Translations under genes and position numbers: made by a program
Part shown: positions 25,332 through 33,847 of the stretch, one piece after another
How positions within the stretch are numbered: the first letter of the stretch is position 1
Layout of the letters: each line of letters begins with the position of its first letter
DNA from: Haloimpatiens massiliensis
GTDB lineage: Bacteria; Bacillota; Clostridia; Clostridiales; Clostridiaceae
Assembly: GCF_900184255.1 (NCBI RefSeq)
Contig: NZ_LT854637.1
Coordinates: 59,963 to 123,962, forward strand
Length of the DNA: 64,000 nucleotides
Direction: 5' to 3'
Notes under the pieces: model-generated
What the model was told of the DNA's origin: nothing
The model's input: only the letters and a program-made list of their open reading frames with translations
Databases searched by the model: none

Positions 25332-26942
25332 ATGGAAAAAAATAGAGTCAAAACGAAGAGCTTTATAATAATAAGTATAATATTAATAATCGGTATAATA
25401 GCATATCAATACAGTGTTAATTTGAACATTAATAATCAGCCTCCTTCTAATAAGTGGGGGAAGGGGAAGTTTCTAGATCAAGCTTACATAAGTGCTACTC
25501 CTGCAATTATCAAAGAAGACAAAAATTATATTATTGCCTATAATGACAAAAATAAATTAAAAATCTTAGTAATAGATTATTTAGGACATAAAAAAAAGGA
25601 AAAAAGTTTAGGTATAAAAGCAAATAGTATAAACGGAATAATACTAGTAAAAGATAAAGAGAATAATTTTTACATTGAGTACGTAGGAAAGCATTCAAAT
25701 AGTAATTCCTCAGAGCGGATTAAGTTAGACAAAAAGTTTAATATAATAAAAAGAGAAAATATAGGAGAGTTAAGAGAATTAAAACAAATAAATGATAATA
25801 TGATTTTAAGAACTTATGAGGATTCAGTGGAATTTATAGATATAAAAACCGGAAATAAGAAATCTATAAAAGTTCCAAGTGCAGGAGGAATAAGTGGAAT
25901 AGATTATAATGGTAAATATGTAATATGTTATACAGGGCAGGAGGTACAGGAAGTTACTCAAATGTGTACATTTTATGAGAATGGGGAATTTTCTCATTCA
26001 AGAGATTTATTCAATATGATAGTTAGATTTGGTCAAGTTACACCTGAAACTAAATTTGCTGTAGAGGGTGGAATTATGTATTTCTTTGTACCTAAAACCG
26101 GAGGCGATATAGTATATCAGATTCCTATTGATAATATTCCAAAGAACAAAGATGAATTTAAGTATAAATTTAAAGAGCTTAAATTTCCTGGAATCGGCTT
26201 AAAAAAAATAAACAGTGCAAATTGTATAAATGGCAAGGCGAAAATTCTAGTAGAGGGGAGGAGAATTTTTGGCATAAATAAAGAGCAAGATGATGTAATG
26301 GAATATAGATTAAGTAATGGTAAGTATGAGCAGGAAGGAATTCTTTCAAAATCAAAACAATTGTCCACTTTTGCAAACATTTGTGGAGAAATAGGAATAT
26401 ACTGTGATTTCCAAGCTAAATCAGATGAGGGTTTTGAGTGTCCATACAACTTATATATGACTTCAACAAATGAACAATATAAAAAGGAAAATAATAAACT
26501 TAAAAAATTTGAAAAAAGTATGTCATTACAAGAAACGGTTACTGGAGTTACATATAGTATAATATCTATACTGTTAATAGGAGCTGCATGGATTTTTCCA
26601 GGGCTAACCTTAATGGGTATATTCACATTATTATTAAGTAGATTTTCAGATAAGCAAAGAAAAGGCATATATATTGGAGTTCTTGTAGTTACAACATTTA
26701 TAAAAGTTCTATCTATGTATGTTTCTGTATATAAAAATAGCTTTATGTTCTTGCCTAAAGAATTAGTTTCTCCTATGGTAGGAGTGTTTATCCTAGTATG
26801 TATAAGTTTATTTTGTTATGTATACTCATACTTATTTTATAGGGAATTTACAGAGGATCTTCCGGTGGCGAAGTATCTTCCATTTCTAGTAATGGATACA
26901 TTTATTTCTGTATTAATTTTTTCTCCTTATATAATAAATTAA
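25332..26942 (+). CDS. Unknown membrane protein with large extracellular domain
   Basis: 536 residues, not recognised. It has an N-terminal membrane anchor (about residues 9-28), then about 370 soluble residues that probably face outward. These are rich in short beta-like repeats of the type (ILV)-DKKFNIIKREN and GNKKSIKVPSAGG, suggesting a propeller-like sensor. Four membrane helices close the protein (about 415-445, 455-478, 487-510, 518-536). No kinase, nuclease or transporter motif is visible. ATG 25332 is chosen over 25326 because GGGGG stands seven bases before it. No partner gene is adjacent. Confidence 0.75.
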   Translation: MEKNRVKTKSFIIISIILIIGIIAYQYSVNLNINNQPPSNKWGKGKFLDQAYISATPAIIKEDKNYIIAYNDKNKLKILVIDYLGHKKKEKSLGIKANSINGIILVKDKENNFYIEYVGKHSNSNSSERIKLDKKFNIIKRENIGELRELKQINDNMILRTYEDSVEFIDIKTGNKKSIKVPSAGGISGIDYNGKYVICYTGQEVQEVTQMCTFYENGEFSHSRDLFNMIVRFGQVTPETKFAVEGGIMYFFVPKTGGDIVYQIPIDNIPKNKDEFKYKFKELKFPGIGLKKINSANCINGKAKILVEGRRIFGINKEQDDVMEYRLSNGKYEQEGILSKSKQLSTFANICGEIGIYCDFQAKSDEGFECPYNLYMTSTNEQYKKENNKLKKFEKSMSLQETVTGVTYSIISILLIGAAWIFPGLTLMGIFTLLLSRFSDKQRKGIYIGVLVVTTFIKVLSMYVSVYKNSFMFLPKELVSPMVGVFILVCISLFCYVYSYLFYREFTEDLPVAKYLPFLVMDTFISVLIFSPYIIN

Positions 26943-26983
26943 ATATATTTTATAAAAAGTAAATTGAGAACAATATTAATACA

Positions 26984-27016
26984 AAAATCCCAGTTTGTTA
27001 TAAGCTGGGATTTTAC
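26984..27016. terminator. Bidirectional terminator
   Basis: AAAATCCCAG and CTGGGATTTT form a stem around a short loop. It is between convergent genes (unknown membrane protein and the DnaC-like gene). Confidence 0.85.
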
Positions 27017-27022
27017 ATTTCA

Positions 27023-28003
27023 TTAACGTATTTTATTTAAATTCTTTTTTACTCTAATATCGTCACCATAAAATTTATATAGTTCAAAGTTACCAAATAG
27101 TCTTGAAGTAATTCTTTCTGAATAGTGTTTGGAGAGTTCTTCAAGAGATAAGTTTGTGGAAATAAGCATCCTTTTGTCCTTTAGGAGTTTCCAATTTATT
27201 AAATTAAATAATTCAGATTTAGAAAAGTCTGTTATTTGTTCTGTACCTAAATCATCTATTATAAGTACGTCACAGTTTAATATTAAATCCTCCAGTGTTT
27301 TATTTTCATTAAAGCGGGCATCACGCAAATTCTCTATTAATTCTTTTGCAGTTCTATATACTACAAAGTAGCCTCTGTCTATAAGCCATTTGGCTATACA
27401 GTGAGATAAAAAGGTTTTACCTGTACCAGAGCTACCGTAAAATAATAAATTTGTATCTTCCTTAGAAAAATTTTTCAAATAAGACTTTACTCTATATAAT
27501 ATCTCTTCCATATTTTTTCTAGGACTTTTTATTTCTGAGTCAGTTCTTCTAGTACCATATAGGTTTATGTTAAAATTATCAAAATTATTTTCTTTAAAGG
27601 AGGTCTCTAGATCAGAATTTTTATAATGGAGTTTAATTAGATATCTCTTATAACAAGAACATTTCATATTTCCTATAAAACCAGTATCGCTACATTTATT
27701 ACATCTATAATGCATATCTAAGTAGTCTAGTGGATATCCTGATGAAACTAGAAGTTCTGTTTTCTGAACTCTTAAATCTGTTATCTTTTCTTTTAAATTC
27801 TTTAAGTATTCATCCCTATTTTCAATATTATTTAATATATTTATGGATAAATGTATAGAAAGTTTAGCTATTTCTTTTTCTATAGCATTTATTCCAGGTA
27901 TTTTATTATATACTTCTTCCTTTCTATCTTTTAAGGCTTTCTCTTCCTTTTCTCTTATGTTTTCATACATTTTTAGTATTTGAGATTGGTATGTGTTAAT
28001 CAT
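27023..28003 (-). CDS. DnaC/DnaI-like helicase loader ATPase
   Basis: 326 residues. A zinc-ribbon-like region (CNKCSDTGFIGNMKCSCYKR, about 119-138) precedes the AAA+ module with Walker A FYGSSGTGKTFLSH (about 208) and Walker B VLIIDDLGTEQ (about 268), followed by sensor ISTNLSLEEL and the TSRLFGNF arginine-finger region. This is the layout of DnaI, which loads DnaC/DnaB helicase at replication forks. The gene overlaps the upstream DnaD gene by four bases, a common clostridial pair. Confidence 0.9.
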   Translation of the reverse strand: MINTYQSQILKMYENIREKEEKALKDRKEEVYNKIPGINAIEKEIAKLSIHLSINILNNIENRDEYLKNLKEKITDLRVQKTELLVSSGYPLDYLDMHYRCNKCSDTGFIGNMKCSCYKRYLIKLHYKNSDLETSFKENNFDNFNINLYGTRRTDSEIKSPRKNMEEILYRVKSYLKNFSKEDTNLLFYGSSGTGKTFLSHCIAKWLIDRGYFVVYRTAKELIENLRDARFNENKTLEDLILNCDVLIIDDLGTEQITDFSKSELFNLINWKLLKDKRMLISTNLSLEELSKHYSERITSRLFGNFELYKFYGDDIRVKKNLNKIR

Positions 28004-28992
28004 TCATTATCCCATCCTAATAATTTTTTTTCTAGATCATCGTAATCGTACTTACGTTGAGAGTAGTCATTAAAGGTACTATTTTTACCATTGTTATATG
28101 ATACTTTTTTTGCGGGTGAATAGGAGCTAGTTTTTTTCTTATCTTTTTTTTCTATATCCTCTAAAGTCTTTAAGTTTTCCTTAAACCAGCTGTTTAGTAT
28201 TCCGTCAATATATTTAAAGTCAGCTTTGTTTATTCTTTCAAAACAAATGTCACAAGCTTTATATATAATTTCTACAGGAAATTTATAAATATTTATCCAC
28301 TTATCCATCATTTGTTCTTGAGGTTTCATTATATCAGTAGATTTTATTCCTAAATAATTTAATATTTTTCTTATTCTAATCCATTTATCTTCATGTTTCT
28401 TTATGTAGCTTTGAGCATCTTCTACATTTTTTATATTTTCATCATTCCAAGCTAAAGCTATTTTTTCTATATATCTATAGTCGGTTTTACCTTTAGAAAT
28501 GCAATACTGAATTAAAAGAAGTATTATTTCAGGAGTAAAGCTAAAGTCTTTTTGCCAGCTTAAATACATAGTCATTTCCTTAGGGGATAGAGGTCTTCCT
28601 ACAAGCTTTTCTATATCTTGAAGCATATCTTTTATAGAGTTTTTATTTAGTTCCTCTAATAAGTTAATTTTCTCTATATCTTCTTCATCACCACTATCCT
28701 TTAAATCTAAAAAGTCTATATTAAAGTTACCCATATTATCTATAGGAATTAGTTTTATTACGCCTTCTTCATTCCAATAATTTAGTGCATTCATTACATC
28801 ACTTTCTAAAAGATTCAGAGTAGAGGCCATCATGGAAGAATTTACTCCTAATTCACCAGAAATGCAGTATTTTAATCCTAAAAGGTAAACTTTAACAAAT
28901 TCACCTCTAGCTTTAGGCATATATTTTTCTATAAAAATGTTACTTACAGGCGTATATTCATGTATTTTATTTTTAAATACGAAAGTACCCAT
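28000..28992 (-). CDS. DnaD domain protein
   Basis: 330 residues with two DnaB/DnaD C-terminal-type domains (about 125-195 and about 210-280). Blocks MLQDIEKLVGRPLSPKEMTM, YIEKIALAWNDENIKNVEDA and FKYIDGILNSWFKENLKTLE carry the YxxxI-x2-W signature. The N-terminal winged-helix part (30-100) resembles DnaD. It is expected to act with the overlapping DnaI-like ATPase in primosome assembly. The C-terminal tail is charged and disordered. The start at ATG 28992 has a weak AAGGG site. Confidence 0.88.
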   Translation of the reverse strand: MGTFVFKNKIHEYTPVSNIFIEKYMPKARGEFVKVYLLGLKYCISGELGVNSSMMASTLNLLESDVMNALNYWNEEGVIKLIPIDNMGNFNIDFLDLKDSGDEEDIEKINLLEELNKNSIKDMLQDIEKLVGRPLSPKEMTMYLSWQKDFSFTPEIILLLIQYCISKGKTDYRYIEKIALAWNDENIKNVEDAQSYIKKHEDKWIRIRKILNYLGIKSTDIMKPQEQMMDKWINIYKFPVEIIYKACDICFERINKADFKYIDGILNSWFKENLKTLEDIEKKDKKKTSSYSPAKKVSYNNGKNSTFNDYSQRKYDYDDLEKKLLGWDNE

Positions 28993-29172
28993 GGAAAATC
29001 AACCCTTCCTAAATTATATAACATAGTGTGCATTAATTTTATTAGATAAAATATTATAATCTTTGCTAATGAATTTTAACTCAAAATCTTTAAAATATCA
29101 AATAATAAATTTGTATTATTAAATAAAAATTTCATTTTTAGGGTATATTAAGAAAGTTACTAAATAAATTAT

Positions 29173-29272
29173 TAGACCTATGAGGTCAAAATTATTGTGA
29201 AAGGAGCTGAAGACCGTTAAGTCTGTATAATATCACCTAAAAGATATTGTACCGGAAAAGACGGTAAAAGTT
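29173..29272 (+). promoter_or_regulatory. Structured 5' leader of the M23 peptidase gene
   Basis: Several complementary segments precede the TTG start: AGACC/GGTC, AATATC (29228-29233) with GATATT (29242-29247), and ACCGT (29213-29217) with ACGGT (29260-29264). The ACGGT can alternatively pair with a nearer TACCG (29249-29253). Mutually exclusive pairings just before a gene with no good RBS suggest post-transcriptional control. It does not match a riboswitch class I recognise; the ydaO c-di-AMP class is not supported. Confidence 0.3.
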
Positions 29273-30451
29273 TTGAGTAAAAAAAGCAAAAACTATTTTA
29301 TCATATGCTTGGTCACTGTTTCTTTATGTTTATTATATTATAACATATTTAGTGACAAGTCTTATGACGTATTATTAAATGGTAATAGCATAGGTACAGT
29401 TCAAGATAAAGAAGCCTATGCTAAAGTAGAAAAGGAGATAAATGAATGTATAAATAGAAGATTTGCAAATATTGAAGGAAAGGATCAAGTGATTTTTAAA
29501 AGTAATAAGAAAAGAAAGAGGTTATCTTCTGAGGAAAGTATAATAAAGAATTACTTTAAATACAGTAATATTACTGTAGAAACTTATGGTGTATTTTGTA
29601 AAGAAAATTATTTAGGGGCATTAGATAATTCTACGGAATATAATATAGCCATAGATAAGGTTAAAAATAAATACAAGGAAATATTGAAATTAAAGGATAT
29701 AAATGATTTTAAAATAGATAATTTGCAACTGAAAAAATGTAGAGTGCCTTTAAGGAGAGTTTGTATTGATGGAAAATCTTCCAGAGAAAAAATTGCTGGA
29801 GAGATTTTAAATAATCATAAGACTATAAATGTTCAGTTTACATCAGTAATAGAAGATAAAAAGGATATTGAGCCCAGTACTGTAATGAAATCCTCTAGTG
29901 AAATGCTGAAAGGGGAAAGAAAAATTCAACAACAAGGTGAAAAAGGATTAAAAAATGTATTCTCTAAAATAACTGTAAAAAATGAAAAAATAGTTAGTAA
30001 GAAAACAGTAGAGGAAAAAATTTTAAAAAGTAGTAAGGATAAAGTAATATTGATAGGTAGTAAAAATCCTGCAGTATTAGGTATAGCTTGTTTTTCAAAA
30101 CCCTCTAGAGGAAGTGTAAGTTCTGGCTTTGGTAGAAGATGGGGAAGAATGCACAATGGAATAGATATTGCTTCAAGTTCAGGAAGTCCTATATATGCTG
30201 CATATGAAGGCAATATTACTTTTGCAGGATGGCAGGATGGATACGGTAAGATTGTTATAATCGAGCACGGGGAGGGGCTAGAAACGAGATACGCCCATTG
30301 TAGTGAATTGTTAGTTAAAAAAGGCGATATAGTAAAAGAAAATAATTTAATTGCACGAGTAGGGAGTACGGGAAGAAGTACTGGACCTCATTTACATTTT
30401 GAGGTTAGAAAAAATGGCACTCCTGTAAATCCAATAGAGTATTTGAAATAG
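29273..30451 (+). CDS. M23 family cell-wall endopeptidase
   Basis: 392 residues. One N-terminal membrane anchor (about 8-24) is followed by an extended lysine-rich region containing YabE/G5-neighbour-type segments, then a LytM/M23 peptidase domain (about 275-392). The zinc ligands are visible: H in GRMHNGIDIA with its Asp, the HxH of TGPHLHFEVRKNG, and the conserved ETRYAHCSEL block. It should cleave peptidoglycan stem peptides or cross-bridges outside the membrane. In clostridia such membrane-anchored M23 proteins are often sporulation proteins (SpoIIQ-like), but that is only possible here. The start is TTG with weak RBS. Confidence 0.88.
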   Translation: MSKKSKNYFIICLVTVSLCLLYYNIFSDKSYDVLLNGNSIGTVQDKEAYAKVEKEINECINRRFANIEGKDQVIFKSNKKRKRLSSEESIIKNYFKYSNITVETYGVFCKENYLGALDNSTEYNIAIDKVKNKYKEILKLKDINDFKIDNLQLKKCRVPLRRVCIDGKSSREKIAGEILNNHKTINVQFTSVIEDKKDIEPSTVMKSSSEMLKGERKIQQQGEKGLKNVFSKITVKNEKIVSKKTVEEKILKSSKDKVILIGSKNPAVLGIACFSKPSRGSVSSGFGRRWGRMHNGIDIASSSGSPIYAAYEGNITFAGWQDGYGKIVIIEHGEGLETRYAHCSELLVKKGDIVKENNLIARVGSTGRSTGPHLHFEVRKNGTPVNPIEYLK

Positions 30452-30454
30452 CTT

Positions 30455-30496
30455 AAATAAAACCACTATCTATGTTTAGATAGTGGTTTTATTTAA
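30455..30496 (+). terminator. Terminator of the M23 gene
   Basis: AAACCACTATCTA pairs with TAGATAGTGGTTT around TGTT and is followed by TATTT. Confidence 0.85.
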
Positions 30497-30514
30497 ATTT
30501 AAGTAAGGCACATT

Positions 30515-30656
30515 CAAATAAATAACAAGTCAGTATGCTAGTCTATTTTGCGTCATACTGCGTCAGCAGAACCCACCGATAGTTCTACTAGCGACGGAAC
30601 CTGCTTCCTTGTCTGGCACAAAATATACCAGCATCTTTGACTTGTTATTTATTTTC
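30515..30656. repeat. Dispersed clostridial palindromic repeat (about 140 bp)
   Basis: The ends AAATAAATAACAAGTCA (30516-30532) and TGACTTGTTATTTATTT (30638-30654) are inverted, and inner blocks TGCTAGTCTATTTTG and CAAAATATACCAGCA also pair. The centre is unusually GC-rich with its own hairpins. It sits in intergenic DNA and codes for nothing. From memory, similar units occur in many copies in clostridial genomes. Confidence 0.65.
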
Positions 30657-30744
30657 ATGTACCTAAAGGATATTTTGAAATTATATAGAATTCCTATATA
30701 ATGTAATTATATAATAATAAATCTACATAAAAGGAGAAGGTCGT

Positions 30745-31617
30745 ATGAGCGTTATAATAATGACTGATTCAAGTTGTGATTTACCTTTATCATATATTGA
30801 AGAAAATAAAGTTCCCTTTGTAAGTCTAACTTGTCATTTCAATAAATGTGACTATAAAGATGATTTTGGAAAAACCTTTACTTATAGACAATTTTATGAT
30901 GGATTAAGAAATGGAGAAATGCCAACTACTTCTCAAGTGAATATATACCAGTTTACTGAAGTTTTTACTAAGCTTGTTAAGGGAAATAAGTCCATTATAT
31001 ATATAGGCATGTCTTCTGGTATAAGTGGTACTGTAAACAGTGCTAGTATGGCTAGAGAAAGTGTACTGGAAGAATACAAGGATGCAGATATTACTATAAT
31101 AGATAGTAAAAGTGCGTGTATAGGCCAAGGCATATTGGTATATAATGCAGTAGAAATGATGAAAAAAGGGTGCTCAAAGGAAGAAATAATAAAGTGGATT
31201 GAAGGTAATAAATTAAATATAAATCATTGGTTTATGGTAGGAACTTTGAAGCATTTAAGGTATGGGGGAAGGATATCTGCTACTGCTGCTACCATAGGTA
31301 CATTAATGAAAATAAATCCAATTATATTTATAAACAATGAAGGAAAGCTTGTAAATGTTACAAATGTACGGGGAAGAAAGAAGGCTATAAAGTACCTTTT
31401 AGAGAAGTTTAAAGAAAGGATTGTAGAATCTGGAGATCAGCGAATTATGATAAGTCATGGAGATTGCTTAGAGGATGCACTATATTTAGAGAAGTCAGTT
31501 AAAGAAGAGTTTGGTGTTAAAGAAACTATGATAAATTTTGTAGGTCCAGTTATAGCCTCTCATACAGGGCCGGACATGCTATCTTTATGTTTTATAGGAA
31601 AAGGTAGAGAAATTTAG
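30745..31617 (+). CDS. DegV family fatty-acid-binding protein
   Basis: 290 residues of the DegV family. The family block IMTDSSCDLPLSYIEE opens the protein, TSQVNIYQF follows, then the lipid-binding GISGTVNSA and WFMVGTLKHLRYGGRISATAATIG. DegV (FakB) proteins bind a free fatty acid and present it to the FakA kinase for phosphorylation and phospholipid synthesis. FakA is not in this window. RBS AAAGGAGAAGG. Confidence 0.92.
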   Translation: MSVIIMTDSSCDLPLSYIEENKVPFVSLTCHFNKCDYKDDFGKTFTYRQFYDGLRNGEMPTTSQVNIYQFTEVFTKLVKGNKSIIYIGMSSGISGTVNSASMARESVLEEYKDADITIIDSKSACIGQGILVYNAVEMMKKGCSKEEIIKWIEGNKLNINHWFMVGTLKHLRYGGRISATAATIGTLMKINPIIFINNEGKLVNVTNVRGRKKAIKYLLEKFKERIVESGDQRIMISHGDCLEDALYLEKSVKEEFGVKETMINFVGPVIASHTGPDMLSLCFIGKGREI

Positions 31618-31647
31618 AAAATTATATATAATTTAAAATGTTGATAG

Positions 31648-31689
31648 TAGTTGCCTAAAGCATATGTAAAAGCAGGGCAACTATTTTTT
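31648..31689 (+). terminator. Terminator of the degV gene
   Basis: TAGTTGCC (31648-31655) and GGCAACTA (31676-31683) followed by TTTTTTA. Confidence 0.8.
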
Positions 31690-31801
31690 ATGTATACTTT
31701 TTTATTTTTAGGGTAAATTAAAATTAATGGTTTATAGTCACGTTGAAATGCCAAGGAATATATATTTATAAGAGAAAGTGGCTACAAAATAAAAATCATA
31801 A

Positions 31802-32029
31802 ATGAAGGGAGGAATGTTACAGGTACTCTGCTTGGCATCATCTGTAACAAAATTCATGGCACATAAAAACAATAAAAATAATAAGGATAACAAGAAGGTA
31901 AATCCAAAAACAAAGTCAGAAATGAGAGACATGGAAGTTGAAATGTCAAAGGAAATAGGTGCAAATGGTGAATCAAAAAAATTAGGTAAAAAAGAAAGCG
32001 CTAATGAAAAAAGAATGAGAAAAAAATAA
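31802..32029 (+). CDS. Small hydrophilic protein, unknown
   Basis: The frame from ATG 31802 gives 75 residues; ATG 31856 would give 57 (MAHKNNKNNKDNKKVNPKTK onward). The conserved-looking part is strongly charged and Asn/Lys-rich with an acidic stretch MRDMEVEMSKEIGANG, and is probably unstructured. An AAGGGAGG lies only two bases before a further in-frame ATG and so fits neither start perfectly. Such tiny lysine-rich proteins are common in spore-formers; a spore or nucleic-acid role is a guess. It has its own terminator. Confidence 0.5.
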   Translation: MKGGMLQVLCLASSVTKFMAHKNNKNNKDNKKVNPKTKSEMRDMEVEMSKEIGANGESKKLGKKESANEKRMRKK

Positions 32030-32080
32030 ATTAAAAATATAAAGAATTAAAATCACTAATTACAGTGTATATATAAGTAT

Positions 32081-32123
32081 GGGATATAAGCATAATACAT
32101 AGGCTTATATCCTTATTTTATTT
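32081..32123 (+). terminator. Terminator of the small hydrophilic gene
   Basis: GGATATAAGC (32082-32091) pairs with GCTTATATCC (32103-32112), followed by TTATTTTATTT. It separates the gene from the lysine operon promoter. Confidence 0.8.
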
Positions 32124-32177
32124 AATAATCAATGTATTCTAAATAATGATAAACATTTTAATTTTCTGAAAAATATA

Positions 32178-32206
32178 TTGACTACCATAAGTAGTAATAT
32201 TATAAT
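32178..32206 (+). promoter_or_regulatory. SigA promoter of the lysine fermentation operon
   Basis: TTGACT (32178-32183) and TATAAT (32201-32206), 17-bp spacer. Transcripts would begin about 30 bp before the riboswitch P1 helix. Confidence 0.85.
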
Positions 32207-32242
32207 AATATTGTGAATTAAAAAACAAACTTAAAAAAATGT

Positions 32243-32475
32243 ACATAAATAGAGGAGCGGGTTTACGGTAATTTTTAAATGTTAAGGAGAAGAACCTCCA
32301 AAGTTAAAAATGAAGGGTTTACCTGCCGAAAGGGTTTATTTGTTCTTAAGTATGCCTTTGGTTAAGAAGTGGAAATATTTCTTAATTGTCATGACTCTTG
32401 TTGTGAAGAGCTATTTATGTAATGAAAAGGGGAGCATATAATCTTTTCATTGCATAAATAGCTCTTTATATTTTA
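32243..32475 (+). promoter_or_regulatory. Lysine riboswitch (L-box), predicted ON switch
   Basis: The leader carries L-box hallmarks in order: AGAGGAGCGG, GGTAA, TGAAGGG, CTGCCGAAAGG, GGTTAAGAAGTGG, TGTCATGA and GAGC. P1 is a perfect 10-bp helix, ACATAAATAG (32243-32252) with CTATTTATGT (32411-32420). The same 3' strand is the 5' arm of a long terminator: 32407-32429 pairs with 32443-32465 (one G-T pair, otherwise perfect), followed by TTTATATTTTAT. P1 and the terminator are therefore mutually exclusive, and ligand binding, which stabilises P1, should prevent termination. Aptamer identity is by motif reading, not by covariance search. Confidence 0.8.
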
Positions 32476-32509
32476 TAGTGCTAATAAAATATTTCTTGGG
32501 GGTATGTAA

Positions 32510-32890
32510 ATGAAAGCTTTAATAAGAATGAGAATGAGCAGTCATGACGCTCATTATGGTGGAAATCTAGTAGATGGGGCAAGAATGCTACAGCTTTTCG
32601 GAGATGTGGCTACAGAACTATTAATAAGACATGATGGAGATGAAGGGTTATTTAGAGCTTACGACAGTGTAGAGTTTCTAGCACCAGTTTATGCAGGAGA
32701 TTATATAGAGGCAGAGGGAGAAATAGTAAGCGAAGGAAACACATCAAGGAAAATGGTTTTTGAAGCAAGAAAGGTTATAATACCAAGAACAGACTTAAAT
32801 GATTCAGCAGCAGAGGTTTTAGAGAAACCGATAGTTGTATGTAAAGCCAGTGGAACTTGCGTAGTTCCAAAAGAAAAACAGAGAAAGTAA
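32510..32890 (+). CDS. kal: 3-aminobutyryl-CoA ammonia-lyase
   Basis: 126 residues with the single hot-dog fold of Kal (IRMRMSSHDAHYGGNLVDGA, then GDVATELLIRHDGDEGLF and EFLAPVYAGDYIEAEGE). It removes ammonia from L-3-aminobutyryl-CoA to give crotonyl-CoA, a late step of anaerobic lysine fermentation. It is the first gene of the operon after the riboswitch. The family is otherwise linked to acyl-CoA hydratase/thioesterase folds, but operon context makes this assignment firm. Confidence 0.95.
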   Translation: MKALIRMRMSSHDAHYGGNLVDGARMLQLFGDVATELLIRHDGDEGLFRAYDSVEFLAPVYAGDYIEAEGEIVSEGNTSRKMVFEARKVIIPRTDLNDSAAEVLEKPIVVCKASGTCVVPKEKQRK

Positions 32891-32904
32891 AAAAATAATA
32901 TAAT

Positions 32905-32996
32905 AATATGCTAGTAAGCTAGTATACCAGTGTAGTAATTAGCTATAAGGTTAAGTTTTACTAGACCACTGGTTCACTAGACCACTAGCTCACTAA
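32905..32996 (+). repeat. CTAG-type short repeat tract, kal-kce spacer
   Basis: Successive short units of the type GCTAGTAA, GCTAGTAT, ACTAGACCACTGGTTCACTA, GACCACTAGCTCACTA fill the gap. The same style recurs after kamE and after accA. Confidence 0.6.
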
Positions 32997-33012
32997 TTTG
33001 GGGGTGTATACA

Positions 33013-33834
33013 TTGGAAAAACTTATAATAACGGCAGCTATATGTGGAGCAGAAGTTACTAAGGAACACAATCCTGCAGTACCTTACACTGTGCAGGAAA
33101 TAGGAGATGAAGCAGAAAAGGCTTATAAAGCAGGAGCAAGTATAATCCATTTACATGTCAGAGAAGATGATGGCACACCAACACAATCAAAAGAAAGATT
33201 TAAGGCATGCATAGATGAAATTAAGAAAAGATGTCCAGATGTAATTATACAACCATCTACTGGAGGAGCTGTAGGCATGACAAATGCTGAAAGACTTCAA
33301 CCTACAGAGTTAAATCCCGAAATGGCTACATTAGATTGCGGTACATGTAATTTTGGGGGAGATGATATATTTGTAAATACTGAAAATACAATAAAAGAAT
33401 TTGGCGAAAAAATGATAGCTCTAGGAATAAAACCAGAGGTAGAAGTTTTCGACAAAGGTATGATAGATATGGCTAAAAGACTTTGTAAAAAGGGATATAT
33501 AAAGACTCCAATGCATTTTAATTTTGTTATGGGTGTTAATGGAGGCATAAGTGCAGAGCCTAGAGATCTCGTATTTATGGCAGGCAGTATACCAGAAGGT
33601 TCCACATTCACAGTATCTGGTATAGGGAGAAATCAATTCCCAATGGCAGTGATGGCTATACTAATGGGTGGCCACGTAAGAGTTGGATATGAAGATAATA
33701 TTTATTTATCAAAGGGAGTACTTGCTAAATCTAATGCAGAGCTTGTAGAAAAAGCTGTCAGACTTGCAAAAGAGTTTGGAAGAGAAATAGCTACACCAGA
33801 TGAAGCAAGAGAAATATTAGGATTAAAAAAATAA
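33013..33834 (+). CDS. kce: 3-keto-5-aminohexanoate cleavage enzyme
   Basis: 273 residues, Kce/BKACE family (formerly DUF849), a zinc-dependent TIM barrel. It joins 3-keto-5-aminohexanoate and acetyl-CoA to give acetoacetate and 3-aminobutyryl-CoA, the substrate of Kal. Seen: EKLIITAAICGAEVTKEHNP, zinc-site HLHVRE (first zinc histidines), QPSTGG, and a late VGYEDN. The start is TTG 33013, as GGGGGTG sits at correct distance and the family begins MEKLIITAA; an upstream TTG at 32998 overlaps that RBS. Confidence 0.95.
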   Translation: MEKLIITAAICGAEVTKEHNPAVPYTVQEIGDEAEKAYKAGASIIHLHVREDDGTPTQSKERFKACIDEIKKRCPDVIIQPSTGGAVGMTNAERLQPTELNPEMATLDCGTCNFGGDDIFVNTENTIKEFGEKMIALGIKPEVEVFDKGMIDMAKRLCKKGYIKTPMHFNFVMGVNGGISAEPRDLVFMAGSIPEGSTFTVSGIGRNQFPMAVMAILMGGHVRVGYEDNIYLSKGVLAKSNAELVEKAVRLAKEFGREIATPDEAREILGLKK

Positions 33835-33847
33835 AGGGGGATTCATT

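Noticed and set aside
29173..29272. ydaO-type c-di-AMP riboswitch before the M23 peptidase
   Set aside because: Position is suggestive because that class often controls wall hydrolases, but its conserved sequence blocks are absent and the leader is too short.
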